Below, piece by piece: positions 1 to 6,310 of a stretch of 11,575 nucleotides of DNA; the first letter of the stretch is position 1, and each line of letters starts with the position of its first letter. The DNA lies in contig CAMLEL010000034.1 of assembly GCA_946478935.1 (NCBI GenBank), positions 1 through 11,575 on the forward strand. Reading direction: 5' to 3'. The notes beneath the pieces are model-generated. The model searched no databases and had not been told where the DNA came from. It was given only the letters and a program-made list of their open reading frames with translations. Source of the DNA: an uncultured Armatimonadota bacterium (GTDB taxonomy: Bacteria; Armatimonadota; Fimbriimonadia; Fimbriimonadales; Fimbriimonadaceae). Both the position numbers and the translations under genes were made by a program.

Positions 1-593
1 GTCAATGCAAGCAGCCCGACTCGCGTTGCTCCCATTCGGCGTAGTTCCAATGCGCATTCTTCGGCGGTTTGCCCGCTGGTCGTTACGTCGTCGATCAGTA
101 GTATGGAACGTCCACTCACGGTGGGTTTGGCCAAGAATGCTCCCTTCAGGTTCTTTGCACGGGCATCTCGATCCAAGCCGACTTGGGGCCGGGTGTATCG
201 ACGCCTTCGCAGCAAACTGGCATCGACTTTCTCGCCCAGGTTCATGGCAAGTAATTCCGACTGATTGAATCCTCGCGCGGCTCGTCGTCGCCAGTGAATC
301 GGAACCGGAACAATGGCATCGTATTCATCCAAGTCACGGTGAACAAATCCCAGCTTGATCCGTTCAGCCAGCGGAATGGCCAAGGTTGTAATCCGGGAGT
401 ACTTCAGGCGGCGCACCGCTTGGGCCGCACGTCCTTCATACCGATAAAGGCGAATCACCTCAGTCAGCGTTCCTTCCAGGTCTTGGCGATCGGTGTCGTA
501 CGCGATGAACGCCTCGGAGCAATCGTTGCAAATCGCGACGGGCCCAAACCGACCACAAAGGCCACATTTGGGTGGATAAACAAAGTCGAGAAT
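1..593 (-). CDS. comF: ComF family protein (amidophosphoribosyltransferase-like), partial at left edge, non-canonical start
   Basis: A ComF/ComFC-type phosphoribosyltransferase, a family linked to DNA uptake in competent bacteria, although its exact reaction is not settled and many non-competent bacteria carry it. Read on the minus strand it has an N-terminal zinc ribbon (CGLC, then CNDC 11 residues later), then LKYSR, VPVPIHW, the family signature RGFNQSE, then RYTRPQVGLDRDAR and the PRPP-binding loop ILLIDDVTTSGQT near the left edge. About 197 codons are visible; family members are usually 220-240 residues, so only the last 20-odd are missing. The start is unresolved. The frame opens after a TGA at 653-651 but holds no ATG, GTG or TTG before the zinc ribbon. 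ATT at 593 would give a typical ComF beginning (LDFVYPPKCGLCG); ATC codons at 611, 617 and 626 are alternatives. The first canonical start, GTG at 458, would delete the zinc ribbon. The family call is firm; the start is not. Confidence 0.9.
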   Translation of the reverse strand, partial: MLDFVYPPKCGLCGRFGPVAICNDCSEAFIAYDTDRQDLEGTLTEVIRLYRYEGRAAQAVRRLKYSRITTLAIPLAERIKLGFVHRDLDEYDAIVPVPIHWRRRAARGFNQSELLAMNLGEKVDASLLRRRRYTRPQVGLDRDARAKNLKGAFLAKPTVSGRSILLIDDVTTSGQTAEECALELRRMGATRVGLLAL

Positions 594-617
594 GTTGGAA
601 ACGAGACCGATGACGAT

Positions 618-646
618 ATTAAAGATGGAAAAAGCCCTGATGGCAA
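618..646 (-). promoter_or_regulatory. Predicted sigma70-type promoter for comF, overlapping the upstream terminator
   Basis: On the minus strand TTGCCA (646-641, five of six to TTGACA) is separated by exactly 17 bases from TTTAAT (623-618, five of six to TATAAT). Transcription would start near 611, about 18 bases before the ATT candidate start of comF. The -35 element lies in the loop and 3' arm of the terminator hairpin of the upstream gene. This is sequence match only; no transcript data. Confidence 0.55.
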
Positions 647-657
647 GCCATCAGGGC
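629..657 (-). terminator. Intrinsic terminator of the LuxR-type gene
   Basis: On the minus strand a perfect 10-base stem (GCCCTGATGG / CCATCAGGGC, 657-648 and 643-634) with a CTTG tetraloop is followed directly by five T (633-629). It sits 23 bases after the stop codon of the LuxR-type gene, as expected for a Rho-independent terminator. The other strand has no T run after the stem, so it should act only in the leftward direction. Confidence 0.9.
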
Positions 658-680
658 CAATTCGTTACAGAGCAAGTTCG

Positions 681-956
681 CTACGCGTCGCCCCGAGTGT
701 GACCGAAAGTTGGTTCGAACGGGATCAAGCCTAACCGCGTTGCCGCACGAAAAGCCTGGACTCGATTGTTTACCTGCAATTTGTCATATATGTTTGCGAG
801 ATGAAAGTCGACCGTTCGCTTCGAAACGTACAGAGCGTCAGCCGCTTCCTTGCTGCTGTGACCCTGCGCTATCAGACTTAACACCTCAATTTCTCTTTTC
901 GTGAGACGAACCGCTCGATTTGAGCTGTCCGATCTCGACGTGGTTGGCATTGGCAT
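681..956 (-). CDS. Stand-alone LuxR/GerE-type helix-turn-helix DNA-binding protein
   Basis: A 91-residue transcriptional regulator made of little more than a GerE/LuxR C-terminal DNA-binding domain. The domain runs from about residue 17 (LTKREIEVLSLIAQGHSSKE) through the recognition helix region VSKRTVDFHLANIYDKL to NNRVQAFRAATRLGLI, covering the conserved signature of this family. No receiver, PAS or autoinducer domain precedes it, so it has no visible sensory input; it resembles the output half of a NarL-type response regulator. ATG at 956 is chosen because an AGGGG-containing stretch lies just upstream; an in-frame GTG at 971 would add five residues. The gene has its own terminator and about 110 bases separate it from the galactokinase 3' region plus spacer, so it is probably a single-gene unit. 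Targets are unknown. Confidence 0.85.
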   Translation of the reverse strand: MPMPTTSRSDSSNRAVRLTKREIEVLSLIAQGHSSKEAADALYVSKRTVDFHLANIYDKLQVNNRVQAFRAATRLGLIPFEPTFGHTRGDA

Positions 957-971
957 TAACCCACCCCTCAC

Positions 972-1225
972 TTTATTTCTAACCGCCTGTCTAGTTCATT
1001 CCATAGGGCCAGGCATTTTTGAGATGTTTGTCGAGAATTTTTGCGGCGATCGAATAGTCGTTCCAACTCTATTTCGAACGGTCAACAATTTGCCGCGACG
1101 TTCCCCCATCATCCCATCCCCGATACGTATAGGTTCTCGTGTTCCCAAGGAGATTTAGACGGAAATCAAAGACCGGTTTAGGGTCGTCAGCCGGAATTGT
1201 TCGCAAGTTCGCAATTAAACCGGCT
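972..1225. other. Non-coding spacer between galK and the LuxR-type gene
   Basis: About 250 bases with no convincing reading frame. An open frame at 1069-1311 on the minus strand overlaps the end of galK out of frame and looks like chance. No good terminator follows galK. A tandem repeat of GTTCGCAA is present twice in a row at 1199-1214. The promoter of the LuxR-type gene should lie here, but no clear -35/-10 pair was found. Confidence 0.5.
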
Positions 1226-2362
1226 TTAATCGGCCATCCGGGCCCCGTGAGTTGCTCGGCAGGTGGTGTACTCTCCCTGAATTCCAGTTCGATGGGAATA
1301 CTCCAAGGCAACGGCCTTTACGAATGAATCGACCGCCGTCTCCTTCACCAAGGCCACGCACGCACCACCAAATCCGGCGCCCGTCATCCTCGCCCCTATA
1401 CACCCTGATGCATTCCAGCATGCTTCTGCCATGGCGTCAAGCTCCGTACAACTGACCTCGTAATCGTCCCTCAGACTCACGTGACTGGCCCGCATAAGGG
1501 CGCCAATCTCATCGAGATCCCCGCGTTCAAGTGCCGACTTAAACTGGACACACCTTTCATTTTCGGAGATCACATGACGAGCCCGCCGGTAAACCACCTC
1601 GTCCATTCGATCCCTATTGAGAATTAACTGATCCTGGTTTGCGTCACGCAGTTTGGCAACTCCCAACAGGCGCGCTGCCTCCTCACACTGACTTCGCCGC
1701 TCGTTGTAGGCGGATTCGGTGAGTGCGCGTGGTTTCTTGGTGTCGCATAGGATGACTTTCAGTTCCGTCGGCACATTGGCGTAGTGGATCTCCAGGCTGC
1801 GTGTATCCAAAAACATGGCCTGATCCTGTCGACCCATGGCGCTCGCCATCTGGTCCATGATGCCGCAGTTCACACCCACAAACTCGTTTTCGCACTTTTG
1901 GGCCAGCAACGCCAAGGTCGGGCTGTCAAGCCCCAGACCTGCCATGCGGTTCCACAGCACGCCGAAAGCAAGCTCGATTGCCGCACTGCTGCTGACCCCG
2001 CTTCCCATTGGCAGAGTACTGTCCACAACTCCGGCAAGGTTGGGAAGACTCTTGCCCGTGTGTCGTCTCAAGACCCAAGCCATTCCGGCGGCATAGGCGA
2101 CCCATCCTGCGACCTGACCTGGTTCAACGGAATTGGCATCAAATGACTGTCCTTGTCCAGTCTGCAGTGAACGCAGTTCCGTAGTCGACATGGATTTGCT
2201 TGCCACCACTCGGATCTCCCGATCGATGGCGACTGGGAACACAAACCCGTCGTTGTAATCTGTGTGCTCGCCGATCAGGTTGATTCGACCCGGTGCGATC
2301 GCTTCATATTCATGTGGCTTTCCGAACGTGGCGGCGAAAGTCGATTGAATCTTCGAGGGCAC
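1226..2362 (-). CDS. galK: Galactokinase
   Basis: Phosphorylates alpha-D-galactose to galactose 1-phosphate with ATP, the entry step of the Leloir pathway, in the cytoplasm. The 378-residue length matches the family. The galactokinase signature GRINLIGEHTDY is at residues 25-36, the GHMP-kinase ATP-binding motif LPMGSGVSSSAA at 117-128, the catalytic-base region NCGIMDQMASAMG at 165-177 (Asp170 the likely base), and the C-terminal GHMP motif GARMTGAGFGGA at 323-334. The start is GTG: an in-frame TAA lies only 12 bases upstream (2374-2372) and no earlier ATG is possible, while AAGAAGGG provides a ribosome binding site four bases away. No galT, galE or galactose transporter is adjacent, so it stands alone here and is transcribed divergently from the dipeptidase gene. 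Confidence 0.96.
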   Translation of the reverse strand: MPSKIQSTFAATFGKPHEYEAIAPGRINLIGEHTDYNDGFVFPVAIDREIRVVASKSMSTTELRSLQTGQGQSFDANSVEPGQVAGWVAYAAGMAWVLRRHTGKSLPNLAGVVDSTLPMGSGVSSSAAIELAFGVLWNRMAGLGLDSPTLALLAQKCENEFVGVNCGIMDQMASAMGRQDQAMFLDTRSLEIHYANVPTELKVILCDTKKPRALTESAYNERRSQCEEAARLLGVAKLRDANQDQLILNRDRMDEVVYRRARHVISENERCVQFKSALERGDLDEIGALMRASHVSLRDDYEVSCTELDAMAEACWNASGCIGARMTGAGFGGACVALVKETAVDSFVKAVALEYSHRTGIQGEYTTCRATHGARMAD

Positions 2363-2532
2363 ATTCCCTTCTTACCCGTTGGCGCCCGCGATGGTACAGA
2401 CCCCGTTGCATTACCAGGTGTGCCCGGTTCTGGACATGGAATCCGAACTGTTGGTTCTGCGGGTGCTCATCCAACCGCCCGAGCGCCCGCGAACCCGAGC
2501 AATTCATCTGGCTGAACATCTAAAATCGCGGA
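2363..2532. other. Divergent intergenic region between galK and the PepV-type dipeptidase
   Basis: About 170 bases between two divergent starts. Small open frames on both strands cross it, but none has a ribosome binding site or recognisable motif. A TAAAAT -10-like box lies at the right end; no clear promoter for galK was found. Confidence 0.4.
2521..2526 (+). promoter_or_regulatory. Possible -10 box (TAAAAT) for a leaderless dipeptidase mRNA
   Basis: TAAAAT matches TATAAT at five of six positions and ends six bases before the ATG at 2533, so transcription would begin at or next to the start codon. The dipeptidase has no Shine-Dalgarno sequence, which fits a leaderless mRNA. No -35 element is recognisable. 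The TAA inside this box is also the in-frame stop just upstream of the start. Confidence 0.35.
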
Positions 2533-3930
2533 ATGGTGGACCCCATCGTCGCGAAAATTCAAGAATGGCTGCGAGCCCACGAACAAGAATTGCTCTCCGA
2601 TACGCGCAAGATGCTTCAATTTGCATCCGTCGAGGGCCCGGCTTCCGACAACGCGCCCTTCGGCAAAGAGAATCGTGAGGCGCTTGACTTCGCGCTCGAA
2701 CTCTGCCAACAGTGGGGTTTTCAAACAAAGGACCTTGAAGGCTTTGCCGGCTGGGGGGAGTTCGGTCAAGGCGAACGCCTGATTGTCTCTCTTGGGCACC
2801 TGGACGTGGTTCCTGTCGGACACGGCTGGAAGCACGAACCGTTCGGTGCCGAAGTCGATGGTGATTACATTTATGCGCGGGGAGCAGAGGACGACAAGGG
2901 TCCGACGATGGCGTCTCTCTACGCCATGAGAGCCATAAAGGAAGTTTGCCCTAACATTCCGGCGCGGATGCGGCAGGTTTTCGGCTGCGACGAGGAATCG
3001 GGATTCCTGTGCGTGGAACGATACGTGAAAACGGAAGAAACGCCAACCTTTGGCATCGCTCCAGATTCGGGTTGGCCATGCTATCACGCTGAAAAGGGCA
3101 TTGCGGACTTTGTTACATCCGTTGACCTGTTAAAGGGTGATTTCGAACTGCTGGAGATCTCGGGCGGGCAAAGGCCGAACATTGTGATCGACGATTGCGA
3201 AGCTATGGTCCGCGTTACCGGAGGGGCCCGTGCTCACGTGGAAGGAAAACTCGCGGATGCCTGGGACGCAAACGTGACTTGGAATTGGAATGATGACGTC
3301 CTTGTCGTTCGCGCGAAAGGCAAAGCGGCTCATGGCTCGCGTCCATTTTCTGGCGACAACGCGGCAACGCGCGTCTTCAGGTTCCTTCTCGATTTGGCGC
3401 CACTTTCGGCGGAACCCTATTTCGAAGAGCTGTTGTGGATGACGCACCCAAGCGGTGTGGGGCTTGGCATCCATGGATCGGACGACGTGAGCCAGGACCT
3501 GACATCGAACCTCGGCATCGTTGAAACGAAGGATGGACGCCTATCGATGCTGACCAACATTCGATATCCAGTCACTTGGAAGGGGGAGGAACTTGCGAGT
3601 CGGTGCCGGGAGTTCCTTGCTACGCTCAAGCATTCCTTCTCCCTCGACGTCGTTCGTGACAGCCCATCGCTGTACTTCCCGCTTGAGCATCCGCTTGTAA
3701 AGGTTGTGTGCGAAGTTGTCGAGACCGAGACAGGCGAGACAAAGGCACCAGGAGTCATGGGCGGCGGAACTTATGCGAGGGCAATTCCGAATACCGTGAG
3801 CATCGGCACAGGCTGGGAAGGGGACGGAAAAGCCCACGAGACGGATGAGCGGCTCAAAGTGGAGCACCTGTTCAAGATGAGCCGAATCTATGCGCACATC
3901 CTCTATCGCCTCGCATTCGTGGAACAATAA
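2533..3930 (+). CDS. pepV: M20 family metallodipeptidase, PepV type
   Basis: A di-zinc peptidase of the M20 family expected to cleave dipeptides (and related short or beta-Ala-containing peptides) in the cytoplasm. The 465-residue length fits PepV/carnosinase-like enzymes. Metal and catalytic residues are all visible: GHLDVVP with His89 and Asp91, ARGAEDDKGP with bridging Asp120, DEESG with Glu154 as general base and Glu155 as ligand, APDSG with Asp178, and a late His435 in KAHETDER. The lid/dimer region includes AAHGSRPFSGDNAATR (266-281), and GGGTYARAIPN (410-420) is the usual PepV substrate-binding stretch. The ATG at 2533 is the first possible start after an in-frame TAA at 2521. No signal peptide. 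The glutathione peroxidase start lies about 34 bases downstream, so the two may be cotranscribed. The exact substrate cannot be told from sequence. No inactivating changes seen. Confidence 0.93.
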   Translation: MVDPIVAKIQEWLRAHEQELLSDTRKMLQFASVEGPASDNAPFGKENREALDFALELCQQWGFQTKDLEGFAGWGEFGQGERLIVSLGHLDVVPVGHGWKHEPFGAEVDGDYIYARGAEDDKGPTMASLYAMRAIKEVCPNIPARMRQVFGCDEESGFLCVERYVKTEETPTFGIAPDSGWPCYHAEKGIADFVTSVDLLKGDFELLEISGGQRPNIVIDDCEAMVRVTGGARAHVEGKLADAWDANVTWNWNDDVLVVRAKGKAAHGSRPFSGDNAATRVFRFLLDLAPLSAEPYFEELLWMTHPSGVGLGIHGSDDVSQDLTSNLGIVETKDGRLSMLTNIRYPVTWKGEELASRCREFLATLKHSFSLDVVRDSPSLYFPLEHPLVKVVCEVVETETGETKAPGVMGGGTYARAIPNTVSIGTGWEGDGKAHETDERLKVEHLFKMSRIYAHILYRLAFVEQ

Positions 3931-3964
3931 ACCGCACTTCGGACTTTACAAGGATATGGTTGGC

Positions 3965-4516
3965 ATGAAGCATTGGATGATGGCAGCGACACTGAGCTGC
4001 GGGATGGTTATCGCAAATATGGGCGCACTTGAAAACTCGGTCCATGATTTCACGAAGAAGGACATTGACGGCAAGCCGATCAAGCTGGAAAAGTACAAGG
4101 GCCAGGTCCTTCTGATCGTTAATGTGGCAAGCAAGTGCGGTTTAACGCCCCAATACGACGGACTGCAAAAGCTCTATTCCAACTACAAGCCGAAAGGTTT
4201 CGCCGTTCTTGGATTTCCCGCAAACGAGTTCGGAAATCAAGAGCCGGGGACGAATGTCGAGATCAAGGAATTCTGCACGACCAAACACAACGTAACATTT
4301 CCGATGTTCGAGAAGATCGTGGTAAAAGGTGAACAAACAGACCCCCTGTACAAGTTTCTTGTTTCGCACTCGGACCGTCCGAAGGACGAGATCGAGTGGA
4401 ACTTCGCCAAGTTCCTTGTCGGAAAGGACGGCCAGGTCATCAAGCGATTTGGACCAAAGATCAAGCCGGAAGATCCGGAGATCGCAAAGGCAATCGAAGA
4501 AGCGCTCGCCAAGTAG
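3965..4516 (+). CDS. Glutathione peroxidase family protein, two-Cys thioredoxin-dependent type, probably exported
   Basis: Reduces hydrogen peroxide or lipid hydroperoxides. The 183-residue product has the GPx fold motifs: NVASKCG with peroxidatic Cys58 (cysteine, not selenocysteine), GFPANEFGNQEPG with Gln92, and WNFAKF with Trp145 and Asn146, completing the catalytic tetrad. A second Cys104 in KEFCTTKHNVTFP sits where yeast Gpx3-type enzymes carry their resolving Cys, so thioredoxin rather than glutathione is the likely reductant. Residues 1 to about 21 (Lys-His then a hydrophobic stretch ending NMGA) look like a signal peptide, placing the enzyme outside the cytoplasm. ATG at 3965 is preferred because AAGGA lies 10 bases upstream; ATG at 3956 would put it too close. 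The frame is open further upstream only through overlap with the dipeptidase gene. A GC-rich hairpin overlaps the stop codon but has no T run. Confidence 0.93.
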   Translation: MKHWMMAATLSCGMVIANMGALENSVHDFTKKDIDGKPIKLEKYKGQVLLIVNVASKCGLTPQYDGLQKLYSNYKPKGFAVLGFPANEFGNQEPGTNVEIKEFCTTKHNVTFPMFEKIVVKGEQTDPLYKFLVSHSDRPKDEIEWNFAKFLVGKDGQVIKRFGPKIKPEDPEIAKAIEEALAK

Positions 4517-4589
4517 GCGGGCGGTTAAAACCTAAAGTATCGCTCTAGTTTTTTGGCTTGGCAGCCAATAGAAATACCTGGAGCGTACG

Positions 4590-6215
4590 ATGACTGCAAC
4601 TTCTGACAAGAACTTCGACCTGGCGTGGACGGGTGAGCGGATGATCCCTCACCGGTCCGATCCTGCAACCGAGTTGTTCCATTGGCAACGGTACCTCTAC
4701 TTCCGGCCATGGTATGCCGACGCCAAGGTTGTCGATGCGGCCAGTGGTGAAGGTTACGGTGCAAACTACGCGGCTACGTTCGCGGCATCGGTTCGCGGGA
4801 TCGACTCAGCCGGGGACGCGATCCGGCATGCTGCCCAAAAGTACGAATCCGCCAACTTTGAGATCAAAGACGTTTGCGATGCAGACTTCTCAGATGCAGA
4901 CCTCGTCATCAGCTTTGAGACGATAGAACATCTGACAGAACCGGCTCGATTGCTGGATGCATTGAAGACCTGCAAAGGGCGAATCGTCATCAGTACTCCG
5001 AATCGGAAATACCATTCGCCAGACAACCACCTTCAGGATCGGCCACTGAACGAATTCCATCAGATCGAATGGACACCTAGCGAGTTCTCGGACTTGATCA
5101 TCAGTCACTTTCCCACGCGCCAAGTCCGGTTCCTCAGCCAAGAAGCACGTTGGCCAGGACTGATACGGGAAGGGCTCGACGATGATGCGATGTATACGAT
5201 TGCCGTCATTGGCGAAGGCGATTTGCCCACTTGGCAGCGCCTGGGGATTGCGATTCCGACACGTAACGCGAGCTTGACGCGCTCGGCAGTTCTGGAATTC
5301 ACCAAGTACTACCCAGGCGAGATTGAATTCGCAATCGTCGCCAATGCACCGGAAGCGACCGAACTGGACGCCATGCGCAATCTGCAGTCCGAGATACCGC
5401 ATATCGTTCATCTGATTGAAGAACCGACCAACCTTGGCTTTGGCCGGGGAGCGAATCGTGGTTTGGAGTTTTTGGCACAAGAGGCCTGGTTCGACGCGTT
5501 TGCAGTGTCCAACGACGATGTCACTCCATCGATCGACTTCCTTCCGCAGATGGCCACGGCGTTTCTGGAACTCGATCAGCGCGAGTTGAAGCCGGGCATC
5601 CTGGGTTGTGTTACCAACGAAATCAATGGCACTCAAAAAGTGGACATTGGCGCTTATCGAAACCTCCAAGAGATGCATGATCTCGCCCAGAATTGGAGTC
5701 GGGAGCATCATTCGGCGGCGAGTCAGGTTTCTCGAGTCCGCGGGCTCTTCATGCTGATTTCACCGGACTGCCTGAGCGACATCGGCGGGTTTGACCCGAG
5801 ATTTGGGATTGGTAATTTTGAAGACGATGACTACTGCCTGCGCGCAGCGAACGCCGGCCACTCCATTTGGCAAGTCGATGGGGCATTCCTCCACCACATC
5901 GGCAGCAGCACGTTCCGTCAGCTTGGTGTGAATTACGAGCGCAGCATCGAACGGAACCTGGGTTTGATCTTGGCCAAATGGAATGTGGCTACTTACGAAG
6001 CTTTGTGGTCGCTCGGCCAAGATGACAGCTCACCTTTCATCCCGCTCACGGCCAAATCTCATTCCAGCGGCTTCGAAGTGGCGATCGAAGGGCAAAAGGT
6101 CGACTTAATCCATCAGGCGAGCGACATCGAATTTGCAGCTTATGTCATGCAGTCACTTCGGACCCAGCATCGGGAAGCCAGACGCGCGGTCATCCAAGCG
6201 CTAATGGCCGCATAA
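4590..6215 (+). CDS. Bifunctional SAM-dependent methyltransferase / family 2 glycosyltransferase fusion
   Basis: A 541-residue cytoplasmic protein with two enzyme domains. Residues 1 to about 210 are a class I methyltransferase: WTGERMIP (13-20) is typical of methyltransferases tied to glycan assembly, VVDAASGEGYG (47-57) is the SAM-binding motif I, then FETIEHL (109-115) and RIVISTPN (131-138). Residues about 216-470 form a GT-A family 2 glycosyltransferase: IAIPTRN at the start of the nucleotide-binding fold, EEPTNLGFGRGANRG (277-291), SNDD (307-310) as the DXD-like metal site, and FEDDDYCLR (410-418) with the likely catalytic acid, followed by HHIGSSTF. The last 70 residues have no recognised motif. 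A good ribosome binding site GGAG lies six bases upstream of the ATG. Such fusions usually modify surface polysaccharide or glycoprotein sugars; the sugar and acceptor cannot be read from sequence. It precedes the secretion operon by 95 bases on the same strand. Confidence 0.9.
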   Translation: MTATSDKNFDLAWTGERMIPHRSDPATELFHWQRYLYFRPWYADAKVVDAASGEGYGANYAATFAASVRGIDSAGDAIRHAAQKYESANFEIKDVCDADFSDADLVISFETIEHLTEPARLLDALKTCKGRIVISTPNRKYHSPDNHLQDRPLNEFHQIEWTPSEFSDLIISHFPTRQVRFLSQEARWPGLIREGLDDDAMYTIAVIGEGDLPTWQRLGIAIPTRNASLTRSAVLEFTKYYPGEIEFAIVANAPEATELDAMRNLQSEIPHIVHLIEEPTNLGFGRGANRGLEFLAQEAWFDAFAVSNDDVTPSIDFLPQMATAFLELDQRELKPGILGCVTNEINGTQKVDIGAYRNLQEMHDLAQNWSREHHSAASQVSRVRGLFMLISPDCLSDIGGFDPRFGIGNFEDDDYCLRAANAGHSIWQVDGAFLHHIGSSTFRQLGVNYERSIERNLGLILAKWNVATYEALWSLGQDDSSPFIPLTAKSHSSGFEVAIEGQKVDLIHQASDIEFAAYVMQSLRTQHREARRAVIQALMAA

Positions 6216-6310
6216 ATACTTGTCAGTGATTAGAGTCCCTTCTTACTGGGACCGGTGAACAATCAGGCTCGGCGAACGTAATCACATCCAGCCACCCTGG
6301 TTTTTCCCCC

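Noticed and set aside
5..734. Plus-strand open frames at the left edge
   Set aside because: They are opposite the clear ComF-family gene and the terminator.
1051..1064. SOS-box-like CGAAT-AGTC-GTTCC upstream of the LuxR-type gene
   Set aside because: Deviates from CGAACNNNNGTTCG in both half-sites, and there is no reason to expect SOS control.
1199..1214. Tandem GTTCGCAA x2
   Set aside because: Just two short copies in a spacer; no further copies or structure.
1069..1311. 80-codon minus-strand open frame after galK
   Set aside because: Overlaps the conserved end of galK out of frame, and no motif is visible.
2379..2678. 99-codon plus-strand open frame covering the galK-pepV spacer
   Set aside because: Runs out of frame into the start of the dipeptidase gene, has no ribosome binding site and becomes Arg-rich nonsense after 2533.
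4503..4523. Hairpin at the end of the glutathione peroxidase gene (8 bp with one G-U, loop AAGTA)
   Set aside because: No T run follows, and it overlaps the stop codon; not enough to call an intrinsic terminator.
4554..4569. Hairpin TTGGCT-TGGC-AGCCAA before the methyltransferase-glycosyltransferase gene
   Set aside because: The T run precedes rather than follows the stem on the plus strand, and there is none on the minus strand; short stem.
4890..5711. 273-codon open frame on the minus strand
   Set aside because: Entirely inside the methyltransferase-glycosyltransferase gene, whose conserved motifs fix the plus-strand frame; no recognisable domain or ribosome binding site on the minus strand.
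6220..6248. TTGTCA as a -35 element for gspE
   Set aside because: No acceptable -10 hexamer at 16-18 bases spacing.
6235..6252. GTCCC...GGGAC hairpin upstream of gspE
   Set aside because: Only five base pairs with an eight-base loop and no T run; no support as terminator or regulator.
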